This document shows positions 26,983 to 35,825 of a DNA stretch of 64,000 nucleotides, in pieces. Position 1 is the stretch's first letter; every line of letters begins with the position of its first letter. Below the pieces are notes generated by a model. It was not told the DNA's origin. It saw nothing but the letters and a program-made list of their open reading frames with translations, and searched no databases. Where the stretch lies: the NCBI GenBank assembly GCA_017889545.1, contig JAGFZV010000012.1, positions 1 through 64,000 on the forward strand, read 5' to 3'. This DNA is from Bacillota bacterium (GTDB lineage Bacteria > Bacillota > Negativicutes > CTSoil-072). The translations under genes were made by a program, and so were the position numbers.

Positions 26983-28191
26983 TTGAAGCGTGTTTATTTA
27001 GATAATTCGGCTACAACCCAGACACATGAAGAAGTAGCCAAAATTATGGTGGAATATATGACGGAGAAATACGGTAATCCGTCAAGTATTCATTCGTTTG
27101 GCCGGGAAGCGCATAAAGCGATAGAGGAAGCACGTGCGCAAGTCGCAACGTTACTAGGCGCAAACCCGAATGAAATCTTTTTTACCAGCGGTGGGACAGA
27201 AGCGGACAATCTGGCAATAAAAGGGGTCGCCCTTGCAAATCGCAAAAAGGGAAATCATATTATTACTACGGCAATAGAGCATCATGCAGTCTTGCATTCA
27301 TGTGAATTTTTAGAAAAAGAAGGGTTTGTCGTAACCTATTTGCCGGTAGACGAAAATGCGATGGTTAGTCTTGAAGACGTTAGAAAAGCAATCACAGATC
27401 AAACCATTTTGATTAGCGTAATGTATGCTAATAATGAAGTCGGCACAATGCAGCCTATTCGGGAGATTGGTCAATTAGCCAAAGAAAAAGGGATTTACTT
27501 CCATACTGATGCGGTGCAGGCGGTAGGAAGTTATCCTGTGAATGTAAACGATGATCACATTGATTTGCTTTCTTTATCCGGACACAAATTTAATGGGCCG
27601 AAAGGCATTGGCGCGTTGTATGTTCGGCGCGGCGTCCGGATCGGCTCTATACAAAAAGGCGGATCTCAGGAACGAGGAATGCGGGCAGGTACGGAGAATG
27701 TTCCCGGGATTATTGGCTTAGGGAAAGCGTCTGAACTTGCCGGCGCTGAAATGGATGAAAAAATAAAAAAACTTACCGGATTGCGGGAAAAGTTAATCGA
27801 AGGAATTATAGCCAAAATTCCGGATGTAAAGTTAAATGGTCATCGCACAGCGCGTTTACCAGGGAATGTAAATTTTAGCTTCCTTTATGTTGAGGGCGAA
27901 TCTTTGCTGCTCAATCTGGATTTAAAGGGAGTTGCCGCTTCCAGCGGTTCAGCATGCACTTCCGGATCCTTGGACCCTTCGCATGTTCTGTTGGCGATGG
28001 GCCTCACGCATGAAGTGGCGCATGGATCATTGAGACTTTCTTTGGGACGGAACAATACAGAGGCTGATGCGGACTATTGCCTGGAGGTTCTGCCGGGGAT
28101 TTTGGAAAGACTGCGCAGTATGTCGCCGTTATACGCTTCGTATGCAGCTTCTGCTTCCAATCCTTGCAGTCAGTGCCAGCGGCACGGATAA
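26983..28191 (+). CDS. iscS: Cysteine desulfurase IscS/NifS
   Basis: A PLP enzyme that releases sulfur from cysteine for Fe-S clusters and tRNA thiolation. The PLP lysine lies in LSGHKFNGPKG, the cofactor histidine in IEHHAVLH and the catalytic cysteine in SGSACTSGS. The C-terminal tail (SNPCSQCQRHG) has extra cysteines. TTG 26983 is preferred because AGGGGG at 26968-26973 abuts the in-frame ATG 26974 too closely; both give nearly the same protein (about 402-405 aa). Its partners IscU and MnmA follow. Confidence 0.95.
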   Translation: MKRVYLDNSATTQTHEEVAKIMVEYMTEKYGNPSSIHSFGREAHKAIEEARAQVATLLGANPNEIFFTSGGTEADNLAIKGVALANRKKGNHIITTAIEHHAVLHSCEFLEKEGFVVTYLPVDENAMVSLEDVRKAITDQTILISVMYANNEVGTMQPIREIGQLAKEKGIYFHTDAVQAVGSYPVNVNDDHIDLLSLSGHKFNGPKGIGALYVRRGVRIGSIQKGGSQERGMRAGTENVPGIIGLGKASELAGAEMDEKIKKLTGLREKLIEGIIAKIPDVKLNGHRTARLPGNVNFSFLYVEGESLLLNLDLKGVAASSGSACTSGSLDPSHVLLAMGLTHEVAHGSLRLSLGRNNTEADADYCLEVLPGILERLRSMSPLYASYAASASNPCSQCQRHG

Positions 28192-28233
28192 TTAAGCTTT
28201 GGCTGTTAACGAAGATAAAGGAGAGAATATGCG

Positions 28234-28605
28234 ATGTATACAGAAAAAGTAATGGATCATTTTACGAACCCGCGTAATGTCGGTGAAATCAGTGATGCGA
28301 ATGGTGTCGGTGAAGTCGGAAATGCCAAATGCGGAGATATCATGCGTATTTATTTGAAAGTAGAAGACAACATCATTAAAGATGTGAAATTTAAAACTTT
28401 TGGCTGCGGCGCAGCGATCGCGACCAGCAGCATGGTTACGGAAATGGTGAAGGGAAAAACTCTTGAGGAAGCGCTGGAGATTTCTAATCAGGCCGTAGCA
28501 GAAGCATTGGGCGGGTTGCCGCCGGCAAAGATGCACTGCTCCAATTTAGCAGCGGATGCTTTGCATGAGGCAATTAAAAACTATATTGAAAATAAAGGAC
28601 AGTGA
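28234..28605 (+). CDS. iscU: Fe-S cluster scaffold IscU/NifU-like
   Basis: The scaffold on which Fe-S clusters are assembled with sulfur from IscS. The three ligand cysteines are in NAKCGD, FGCGAA and MHCSN, with the conserved Asp following the first. It starts MYTEKVMDHFTNPRNVG, typical for NifU-type IscU. It is 123 aa. AAAGGAGAG precedes it by suitable distance. Confidence 0.95.
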   Translation: MYTEKVMDHFTNPRNVGEISDANGVGEVGNAKCGDIMRIYLKVEDNIIKDVKFKTFGCGAAIATSSMVTEMVKGKTLEEALEISNQAVAEALGGLPPAKMHCSNLAADALHEAIKNYIENKGQ

Positions 28606-28614
28606 GTATATTTC

Positions 28615-29727
28615 ATGTGTGCTAAACCCAGAGTGGTTGTCGCCATGAGCGGAGGGGTGGACAGTTCTTTAACTGCCGCCCTTCTTGTGCATCAGGGCTA
28701 TGACGTTATCGGCGCCACCATGCAGATTTGGGAAAACTCTGCTGAAACAATTGATCCGGATCACCGGGGCTGTTGTTCTTTATCAGCAATTGATGATGCC
28801 CGCCGAGTGGCTGATCAAATCGGTATCCCGTATTATGTGTTCAATTTTCGCGAGATGTTTCATGATAAAGTGATTCGCTATTTCATTGATGAATATGCGG
28901 TTGGCAGAACGCCTAATCCATGTGTTGCCTGTAATCGGTATCTTAAGTTTGAGGGATTTTTGCAGCGAGCGCTGGCTTTGGAAGCAGATTTTATTGCAAC
29001 CGGTCATTATGCCAGAATTAATTTTGACAAGAATAGTGAACGGTATGTATTGCGTAAAGGAATTGATCAGTCCAAGGACCAGTCGTATGCGCTGTATCAT
29101 TTGAACCAGAGAACACTAGAGCATTTTTTGATGCCGCTGGGTGATTATACAAAACAGCAAACGAGGCAAATGGCTCGCGATTTAGGCTTAAGCGTTGCGG
29201 AAAAACCGGATAGTCAAGAAATTTGCTTTGTACCGGATGATGATTATAAAAATTTTCTTAGCCAGCGTGTTCCGGAAATTCTAAAGCCGGGAAACATTGT
29301 TGATCTTCAAGGCAAAATTCTTGGCCGGCATCAGGGTCTTCCGCTCTATACGATTGGGCAGCGCAAGGGACTCGGAATCGCGGCTGGCAAACCGCTTTAT
29401 GTTGTTGCGCTTCGTCCGGAAAAAAACGAAGTGGTGGTTGGGATAAACCAAGAAGTTTTCTCAACGGAATTAATTGCGGATGATTTTAATTATGTATCCG
29501 GTGATCCTTTTGAAAAACCGATTTTGGTTAAAGCAAAAATCCGTTATAATGCGGTAGAAAAAGATGCTTGGGTGACGCCTCTGCCGAATGGAAAAGTTCA
29601 TATCCGGTTTATTGAACCGCAACGGGCGATTACAGCCGGACAGTCGGTTGTATTATATGATCAAGATATGGTTTTGGGCGGTGGGACGATCATTGGCAAT
29701 GGTGAAATTCCGAAAGAAGGCATGTAG
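28615..29727 (+). CDS. mnmA: tRNA-specific 2-thiouridylase MnmA
   Basis: Installs the 2-thio group on wobble uridine of Lys/Glu/Gln tRNAs using sulfur relayed from IscS. The PP-loop SGGVDSS lies at the N-terminus and the catalytic cysteines are in TPNPCVACN (about residue 103) and DSQEICFVPD (about 204). It is 370 aa. It is placed 9 nt after iscU, the last gene of the operon; a terminator begins within its stop codon. Confidence 0.96.
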   Translation: MCAKPRVVVAMSGGVDSSLTAALLVHQGYDVIGATMQIWENSAETIDPDHRGCCSLSAIDDARRVADQIGIPYYVFNFREMFHDKVIRYFIDEYAVGRTPNPCVACNRYLKFEGFLQRALALEADFIATGHYARINFDKNSERYVLRKGIDQSKDQSYALYHLNQRTLEHFLMPLGDYTKQQTRQMARDLGLSVAEKPDSQEICFVPDDDYKNFLSQRVPEILKPGNIVDLQGKILGRHQGLPLYTIGQRKGLGIAAGKPLYVVALRPEKNEVVVGINQEVFSTELIADDFNYVSGDPFEKPILVKAKIRYNAVEKDAWVTPLPNGKVHIRFIEPQRAITAGQSVVLYDQDMVLGGGTIIGNGEIPKEGM

Positions 29728-29757
29728 AAAAGACTTGACTTGCGTCGAGTCTTTTCT
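29726..29757 (+). terminator. Terminator of the iscRSU-mnmA operon
   Basis: A stem AGAAAAGACT (29726-29735) / AGTCTTTTCT (29748-29757) is extended by TGAC/GTCG around a TTGC loop. It overlaps the mnmA stop codon. The 3' arm itself supplies the T-rich end. Confidence 0.8.
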
Positions 29758-29788
29758 ACTTACGGTATTTTCCAAAAAGAGCCATTTA

Positions 29789-29817
29789 TTGACACTCGAA
29801 GATAAATTAGGTATAAT
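29789..29817 (+). promoter_or_regulatory. Consensus promoter of alaS
   Basis: TTGACA (29789-29794), 17-nt spacer, TATAAT (29812-29817): a perfect sigma-A promoter. The leader is only about 30 nt, so there is no room for a T-box riboswitch. Confidence 0.88.
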
Positions 29818-29851
29818 CCAATAGATAGTGCCTTATTTGAAGTGGAGGTTG

Positions 29852-32470
29852 ATGAAGTTGACAGGAAACGAACTGCGTAAAAAATTTTTGCAGTTTTTTG
29901 CCAGTAAAGATCATTTAATATTACCAAGTTATCCGCTGATCCCTGAAAATGATCCCAGCTTATTATTAATCGGCGCAGGAATGGCGCCGTTTAAACCTTT
30001 TTTTACTGGAAAAATGACGCCGCCGCACCCGCGTATTGCAACCAGCCAACGGTGTATTCGTACCGGTGACATTGAAAATGTTGGACGAACCGCCAGACAC
30101 CATACCTTTTTTGAGATGTTGGGTAATTTTTCTTTTGGCGATTATTTTAAAAAAGAAGCAATTTCCTGGGCTTGGGAATTTGTAACTAAGGAATTGCAAT
30201 TACCGATAGAGAAATTATGGATTACGATCCATACAGAAGATGATGAAGCATTTGATATCTGGCATGACATAATTGGTTTGCCGTCGGAGCGGATCGTTCG
30301 CTTGGAAGATAATTTTTGGGAAATTGGTCCGGGACCATGCGGGCCATGTTCGGAAATTTATGTTGACCTTGGTGAACAACGCGGATGCGGAAGTCCGGAA
30401 TGCGCTGTCGGCTGTGATTGCGACCGTTTCCTGGAGATTTGGAATCTGGTATTTACTCAATTCAATCGTGACGAAGATGGTAATTATACACCCTTAGCAA
30501 AAAAGAACATTGATACCGGCGCTGGGTTGGAACGAATAGCGTCTGTATTGCAAAATAAACCATCCAATTTTGAAACGGACTTATTATATCCGATCATTGA
30601 ACATGCTTCTGCTCTTGCCGGTGTGCCGTATGGTCAGGCATCGAACAGCGACATCTCTTTAAAGGTGATCGCTGATCACGCTCGCAGTATGGTCGTAATG
30701 ATTGCCGATGGAGTGCTTCCGTCTAATGAAGGCCGCGGTTATGTCCTGCGGCGAGTTCTGCGACGCGCGGTCCGTCACGGCCGTCTCTTGGGAATTGAAA
30801 AACCATTTCTTACAGATATTGTTGATGTTGTGGGTATTCTTTTTGCAGAACCTTATCCTTATATCACAGAGAAAAAAGCCTATATTAAGAAAGTTGTCGC
30901 ATTGGAAGAACAACGGTTCCATACAACGTTGGCGCAGGGAACGGACTTGCTGGCTGGCCATATTCAAGAGATGAAAGAAGCATGCAGGGAGGTTCTTGAC
31001 GGGGAAACTGCATTCCAGTTATACGATACGTTCGGATTTCCATGGGAATTAACGCATGAAATCTTATTGGAACACGGCTTGAGGCTTGATAAGCAGGCGT
31101 TTGATCAAGCGATGCAGGAACAGCGGGCCAGGGCCAGGGCCGGCAGGCAGGAAAACGAGGCAAAGACAGTGATGCCGGATTTATCCGGATACGATGTATC
31201 GAAGCTGCGCTATTCCGAAACAGCCGATTCTGCTCACGTATTTTTATTATTGCGCGATGGCAAGGTGACCGATGAGATCCATGACGGAGAGGAAGTAGCC
31301 ATCATTTTAGACGTTACTTCTTTTTACGCTGAAGGCGGCGGACAAATTGGCGATTCAGGGCTCATAACGGGCCCCATGGGGAACATGCAAGTTACGGTAA
31401 CCCGTAAACTGCCGGACGGCACCATTTATCATTTGGGACAAGTCTTGGAAGGATCGATCAAAACCGGCGAATGTGTTGTCATTCAACCGGATATTGAAAA
31501 GAAAAGGGACACAGCCCGAAATCATACCGCCACGCATTTGCTTCAGGCTGCTCTGCGGAAAGTTTTAGGAACTCATGTAAACCAAGCTGGATCTTCTGTT
31601 GATCCGGATCGATTGCGGTTTGACTTTTCCCATTTTTCTCCGGCTGCTGAGGATCAATTGGCGGAAGTGGAGCAGATTGTAAATCAAGCTATCTGGGACG
31701 CTCTTTCTGTTGATGCTATTGAAACGTCACAGGAGGATGCCCGTGAGATGGGGGCAATGGCGCTATTCGGCGAAAAGTATGGAGACAAAGTAAGGGTCGT
31801 AGCTGCCGGTGATTTCAGTAAAGAATTATGCGGTGGAACTCATGTTAAGAACACGGCCGAAATCGGATTGTTTACTATTCTCAGCGAAGCGGGTATTGGT
31901 GCCGGATTGCGTCGTATCGAAGCGGTCACTGGTCGCGGTGCTTACCGGCAACTGAAAAAAATGAGTAATGTTTTAACGGCATCGGCAGCGAAATTAAAAA
32001 CCCGGAACGAAGATTTGCCGGAAAAAATTGACGCTTCGCTAGCGCGGGAAAAACAATTGGAACAGGAATTAGCGATCGCTAATAATAAGCTTGACAAAGT
32101 AATTGTTGAAGAGCTGATCGCTGCTCAACAGATAGTCGGTGAAGTGAGTATTGTGGCATCTCAGGCCACGGTTGCCGATATGAACGCATTACGTTCTTTA
32201 GCTGACAAAGTGCGGGATCGTTTGCAATGCGGTGTCGTTATCTTGGGGGCAGTGAACCAGGATAAAGTCAATTTTGTAGCAATGGCGACAGCTGAGGCGT
32301 TGAATAAAGGAATTCATGCTGGAAACATTGTCAAAGAAATGGCCCGGATAGCGGGTGGCGGCGGCGGTGGGCGCCCTGACATGGCTCAGGCGGGCGGACG
32401 TGAACCGCAAAAAATTGCTGCCGCTATACAGGCTGCTGTTGCGGTGGCCATTCGCCAAGTATCTTCCTGA
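29852..32470 (+). CDS. alaS: Alanine--tRNA ligase
   Basis: A class II synthetase with a catalytic core (MAPFKPFFTG, RTARHHTFFEMLGNFSFGDY), a tRNA-binding helical domain, an editing domain with the zinc ligands HTATHLL and CGGTH, and a C-terminal DHHA1 oligomerisation region (AGGGGGGRPDMAQAGG). It is about 872 aa. GGAGG at 29844 suits either ATG 29852 or TTG 29858; the latter gives the common N-terminus MTGNEL. It is the first gene of the unit continuing to ireB beyond a terminator. Confidence 0.96.
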   Translation: MKLTGNELRKKFLQFFASKDHLILPSYPLIPENDPSLLLIGAGMAPFKPFFTGKMTPPHPRIATSQRCIRTGDIENVGRTARHHTFFEMLGNFSFGDYFKKEAISWAWEFVTKELQLPIEKLWITIHTEDDEAFDIWHDIIGLPSERIVRLEDNFWEIGPGPCGPCSEIYVDLGEQRGCGSPECAVGCDCDRFLEIWNLVFTQFNRDEDGNYTPLAKKNIDTGAGLERIASVLQNKPSNFETDLLYPIIEHASALAGVPYGQASNSDISLKVIADHARSMVVMIADGVLPSNEGRGYVLRRVLRRAVRHGRLLGIEKPFLTDIVDVVGILFAEPYPYITEKKAYIKKVVALEEQRFHTTLAQGTDLLAGHIQEMKEACREVLDGETAFQLYDTFGFPWELTHEILLEHGLRLDKQAFDQAMQEQRARARAGRQENEAKTVMPDLSGYDVSKLRYSETADSAHVFLLLRDGKVTDEIHDGEEVAIILDVTSFYAEGGGQIGDSGLITGPMGNMQVTVTRKLPDGTIYHLGQVLEGSIKTGECVVIQPDIEKKRDTARNHTATHLLQAALRKVLGTHVNQAGSSVDPDRLRFDFSHFSPAAEDQLAEVEQIVNQAIWDALSVDAIETSQEDAREMGAMALFGEKYGDKVRVVAAGDFSKELCGGTHVKNTAEIGLFTILSEAGIGAGLRRIEAVTGRGAYRQLKKMSNVLTASAAKLKTRNEDLPEKIDASLAREKQLEQELAIANNKLDKVIVEELIAAQQIVGEVSIVASQATVADMNALRSLADKVRDRLQCGVVILGAVNQDKVNFVAMATAEALNKGIHAGNIVKEMARIAGGGGGGRPDMAQAGGREPQKIAAAIQAAVAVAIRQVSS

Positions 32471-32488
32471 ACGATAAATTAGTAATTG

Positions 32489-32534
32489 AAAAGACTTGGC
32501 GACTCACGGCGAGCCAAGTCTTTTCAGTTTTTTT
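32489..32534 (+). terminator. Terminator after alaS
   Basis: A perfect 12-bp stem AAAAGACTTGGC (32489-32500) / GCCAAGTCTTTT (32513-32524) followed by a T-rich stretch to 32534. Confidence 0.88.
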
Positions 32535-32621
32535 CGCATTTTTCGAAAGGAAATAAGAAGGCGGGGTAGAAATATAGAATCAGATAGTAATTGTAAAAAG
32601 ATGGCCAAGGAGGGGGAAATC

Positions 32622-32879
32622 ATGACGAATCCATCGGAGCATACAGTCATGTTTCGGGTCGACAACGAAGAAAAGAATAAAGCCGCAACGATCATTGATT
32701 CAGTGTACCAAGCATTAAAGGAGAAAGGCTACAATCCAATTGATCAGCTTGTCGGCTACCTCTCATCCGGTGATCCGACATACATCACCAGTTTTAATAA
32801 TGCTCGCAGCTTGATCCGCACATTGGAACGGGATGAAATTTTGGAAGAATTGGTTCGTGCGTATGTAAAGGGGAAATAA
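32622..32879 (+). CDS. ireB: IreB family regulatory phosphoprotein (UPF0297)
   Basis: An 85-aa member of the IreB/UPF0297 family ([47 protein letters not shown]). In Enterococcus IreB is phosphorylated by the PASTA kinase IreK and affects cephalosporin resistance. ATG 32622 has AAGGAGGGGG upstream. The order alaS-ireB-ruvX-DUF1292-mltG is standard in Firmicutes; here an aldo/keto reductase gene is inserted after ireB, overlapping its stop by 1 nt. Confidence 0.93.
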   Translation: MTNPSEHTVMFRVDNEEKNKAATIIDSVYQALKEKGYNPIDQLVGYLSSGDPTYITSFNNARSLIRTLERDEILEELVRAYVKGK

Positions 32880-33826
32880 TGGAATACCAAACACTGGGGA
32901 ATACGGACTTACAAGTATCACGGTTGTGTTTTGGTTCGCTCACAATTAGCCCGCTACAGGCTAATTTGCCTCTGCAGGAGGGAGTTTCTGTAATCAGAGA
33001 CGCTCTTGTTGCAGGGGTCAATTTTATTGATACCGCAGAATTATATAACAATTACGAGTATATACGGTTGGCGTTGCGCGAGAAGCTGCGGCCAGTTTAC
33101 GTTTGTTCAAAATCTTACGCGTATACCTATGATGCGATGAGAGAAAGCGTTGAAAAAGCTTGCCGGGCTATCGAACGCGACTATATCGATATTTTCATGA
33201 TGCATGAACAGACTTCGCGGCTTACGTTGCAGGGGCATGCTGAGGCGTTAAAATATCTTGTTGACGCAAAACAAGCGGGTACGATCAGGGCAATCGGCGT
33301 TTCCACTCATACAGTGGAAGTTGTTCGCGCAGCTGCGATGTATGATGAAATTGACGTGATCCATCCTATATTGAATAAACAGGGACTGGGCATTTGTGAT
33401 GGAACTGCATTCGACATGCTATCAGCGATTCAATTTGCCGATAGCATGGGTAAAGGGATTTATACGATGAAAGCCTTGGGTGGAGGGCATTTGTCTTCTG
33501 TTGCTCCTGCTGCTTTTGAGTGGATTCTGTCACAGACAGGAATCGATGCCGTAGCAGTCGGCATGCAGTCACGGGAAGAAGTGAGGGTGAATGTTGCCAT
33601 TTTCGCGGGACTTCAACCGGAGCAAAAAATGCTTAACCAGGTATTAGGGCGTCAAAGAAAATTGTTAATTGAAGAATGGTGTCTTGCTTGCGGAAAATGT
33701 GTTCAAGTCTGCCCAATGGGAGCCATCCAAATTGTTGAAGGGCAAGCCGTTTCCAATCTAAATAAATGTGTATTATGCGGGTACTGTGGGGCCCATTGTC
33801 CGGAATTCTGTATCAAAGTAATCTAA
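32879..33826 (+). CDS. Aldo/keto reductase with C-terminal 2x[4Fe-4S] ferredoxin domain
   Basis: The first 260 residues form an AKR barrel with catalytic residues Asp/Tyr in FIDTAELYNNYEYI, Lys in VCSKSY and His in FMMHEQT. The end carries two ferredoxin motifs, CLACGKCVQVC and CVLCGYCGAHC, for two [4Fe-4S] clusters. This fused type is common in strict anaerobes and probably couples carbonyl reduction or oxidation to ferredoxin; the substrate is unknown. It starts inside the ireB stop codon, so it is co-translated with it. Confidence 0.9.
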   Translation: MEYQTLGNTDLQVSRLCFGSLTISPLQANLPLQEGVSVIRDALVAGVNFIDTAELYNNYEYIRLALREKLRPVYVCSKSYAYTYDAMRESVEKACRAIERDYIDIFMMHEQTSRLTLQGHAEALKYLVDAKQAGTIRAIGVSTHTVEVVRAAAMYDEIDVIHPILNKQGLGICDGTAFDMLSAIQFADSMGKGIYTMKALGGGHLSSVAPAAFEWILSQTGIDAVAVGMQSREEVRVNVAIFAGLQPEQKMLNQVLGRQRKLLIEEWCLACGKCVQVCPMGAIQIVEGQAVSNLNKCVLCGYCGAHCPEFCIKVI

Positions 33827-33850
33827 AGGACAGGATAACAAGGAGGAACT

Positions 33851-34270
33851 ATGCGAATATTGGCGCTGGACGTTGGTGATAAAACGATTGGCTTGGCGAT
33901 TAGCGATGAATTATTGTGTACGGCTCAGGGTGTGGATGTAATCCGTCGTTCGTCATGGATCAAGGACGTGGTGCAATTGAAAGATGTTATTGAACAGCAT
34001 GGAGTAAACAGACTTTTGATTGGGATGCCACGAAACATGGATGGTTCTTATGGTCCAAGAAGTGAGATCGTTAAAAAATTTGTCGATAAGCTGCGCACCG
34101 AATTTCCGGAGCAGGAGTTTGTTTTTTGGGATGAACGGCTTTCTACAGTTGCAGCACAGAAAAATTTAATTGCCGCTGATGTGAGCCGTGCTAAACGGCG
34201 CAAGGTCATTGATAAAATGGCTGCTGTTTTTATTTTACAGGGATATTTGGATAGTCTGCGGCGAAGCTAA
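33851..34270 (+). CDS. ruvX: Putative pre-16S rRNA nuclease / Holliday junction resolvase RuvX (YqgF)
   Basis: An RNase H-fold protein (139 aa) beginning MRILALDVGDKTIGLAISDE, with later acidic motifs IGMPRNMDGS and FWDERLST. YqgF matures the 5' end of 16S rRNA in E. coli; the Holliday-resolvase label is by fold. AAGGAGGA precedes ATG 33851. It ends the ireB unit. Confidence 0.94.
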   Translation: MRILALDVGDKTIGLAISDELLCTAQGVDVIRRSSWIKDVVQLKDVIEQHGVNRLLIGMPRNMDGSYGPRSEIVKKFVDKLRTEFPEQEFVFWDERLSTVAAQKNLIAADVSRAKRRKVIDKMAAVFILQGYLDSLRRS

Positions 34271-34276
34271 ACATTC

Positions 34277-34305
34277 TTGACAGGATCCAATTTCTAGTAT
34301 AGAAT
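34277..34305 (+). promoter_or_regulatory. Promoter of the DUF1292 gene
   Basis: TTGACA (34277-34282), 17-nt spacer, TAGAAT (34300-34305), with a leader of about 25 nt. Confidence 0.82.
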
Positions 34306-34336
34306 AGCATTACATTAAAACAGAGAGGTGAATAAA

Positions 34337-34681
34337 ATGGCTGATTTTGAAGATAATGACCTTGATGATTTGGATAGTGAGCCTTGTGTTGTTGTTATGA
34401 CCGACGAAGAAGGCAATGAATATTATTATCGTGAAGATATGATCATTCCGATTGATGATAAACGGTTTGCAATTTTGGTACCGATTGACATTGAAGAAGA
34501 GTGCGAATGCGAAAGCCACGCCTGTGATTGCTGCGGCTCGGATGTCGATGCAGTGATCGCTCGTGTAGACAAAGACGCCGATGGAGAGGACGTCTATGTA
34601 GACCCTACTGACGAGGAATATGAACAAGTCATTAAGGCTTATGATGAAATTATTGCAGCAGAAGAGGAAGAGGCCGAATAG
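34337..34681 (+). CDS. DUF1292 family acidic protein with a cysteine cluster
   Basis: A 114-aa, very acidic protein. The first half matches DUF1292 (VVVMTDEEGNEYYYREDMIIPID). The middle holds an unusual cluster of five cysteines and one histidine (EECECESHACDCCGSD, about residues 54-69), followed by DKDADGEDVYVD, which resembles a calcium-binding loop imperfectly. The cluster looks metal-binding and is not part of the basic DUF1292 domain. ATG 34337 follows GAGAGGTG. Function is unknown; its position between ruvX and mltG is conserved in Firmicutes. Confidence 0.85.
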   Translation: MADFEDNDLDDLDSEPCVVVMTDEEGNEYYYREDMIIPIDDKRFAILVPIDIEEECECESHACDCCGSDVDAVIARVDKDADGEDVYVDPTDEEYEQVIKAYDEIIAAEEEEAE

Positions 34682-34693
34682 GCTTCTTTTTTT
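34668..34693 (+). terminator. Terminator overlapping the DUF1292 stop codon
   Basis: AAGAGGCC (34668-34675) / GGCTTCTT (34681-34688) with one G-T pair; the loop contains the TAG stop. A run of T follows to 34693. A TATAAT at 34708-34713 may start the mltG transcript, although its -35 is poor. Confidence 0.8.
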
Positions 34694-34801
34694 CTGTCGC
34701 TTTGTTGTATAATGGAGTAGACTTGCTTTAGTCAAAGTGATCTAAGCAAAGAAACCAACAAGTGGAATATAGCGTAAGTGATAGAAAATTTGAGGTGGCA
34801 C

Positions 34802-35824
34802 GTGATACAGCACTATTTTCTCATGTTTCGTAAAAAAATAATATTAGCAGTAATTTTAATTTTGTGTCTTGGTTTTCTATTTTATTATCGTACGGTCAAT
34901 TCTCCCGATGCTGCTTTTGTAGCGGCCGGTCAGCCAGTTTTGATTACGGTAAAGCAGGGTATGAATGTGCAGCAAATAGGTGATAATTTGTACCAGCAGG
35001 GGATTATTGGAAATGTTACCGTTTTTCGTGTTGCAGCAAAACTGAAAGGACTTGAAAACTCATTGCAAGCCGGTGATTACGCGGTCGTACCCGGAACGAG
35101 CATGACCAGGGTGCTGCAAATGATGGCGCAGGGTGAGACTGCTTATCAGCAAATAACCGTGCCCGAAGGGTATACGATTGACCAGATTGCTGATTTATTG
35201 GAGAAAAAACGTCTTGGCGGTGCGTCTCAGTTTAGAGCGGCAGCGAAAAAAAGCAGGGTGCTGGATTCTTCTTCGCAGAATCTAACGGTGAAATATGCTG
35301 TCGAAGGGTACGCATTTCCTAATACCTACCGATTTTCGTCTGGTACTACTGAAGAGCAGATTTTGACGTTAATGCTGAAAGAATTTGATAAACAAATTAC
35401 GCCCGAAATGAAAGACAGAGCCCAGGCACGGGGATTATCCATGCGGGACGTCATTATTTTGGCTTCGTTGGTGGAAAAAGAAGCACAATTGACACAGGAT
35501 CGGCCTATTATTGCAGCTGTTTTTATGAACCGTTTAAAAATGGGGATGCCTTTGCAGTCCTGTGCAACGATCCAATACATTCTAGGGTATCCTAAACCGG
35601 AATTGTCTGTTCAGGATACCATGATTTCTTCACCTTACAATACATATCAGAATATGGGTTTGCCGCCCGGACCGATTGCCAATCCTGGTTTGGCTGCGAT
35701 ACAATCGGTTTTGTATCCCACAGAAACAGATTATTTGTATTTTGTTGCGGATAAACAAGGCGCCCATCACTTCAGCAAAACATACGAAGAACATTTGATT
35801 GCGATAGAGCAGGTGCGAAACTGA
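34802..35824 (+). CDS. mltG: Endolytic peptidoglycan transglycosylase MltG
   Basis: A membrane-anchored YceG/MltG protein that cleaves nascent glycan strands. A single N-terminal helix (KKIILAVILILCLGFLFYY) is followed by a LysM-like part (ITVKQGMNVQQIGDNLYQQG) and the catalytic domain with the key glutamate in LASLVEKEAQ and LPPGPIANPGLAAI. GTG 34802 is preferred (GAGGTGG just upstream); ATG 34823 and GTG 34778 are alternatives. About 340 aa. Confidence 0.93.
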   Translation: MIQHYFLMFRKKIILAVILILCLGFLFYYRTVNSPDAAFVAAGQPVLITVKQGMNVQQIGDNLYQQGIIGNVTVFRVAAKLKGLENSLQAGDYAVVPGTSMTRVLQMMAQGETAYQQITVPEGYTIDQIADLLEKKRLGGASQFRAAAKKSRVLDSSSQNLTVKYAVEGYAFPNTYRFSSGTTEEQILTLMLKEFDKQITPEMKDRAQARGLSMRDVIILASLVEKEAQLTQDRPIIAAVFMNRLKMGMPLQSCATIQYILGYPKPELSVQDTMISSPYNTYQNMGLPPGPIANPGLAAIQSVLYPTETDYLYFVADKQGAHHFSKTYEEHLIAIEQVRN

Positions 35825-35825
35825 T

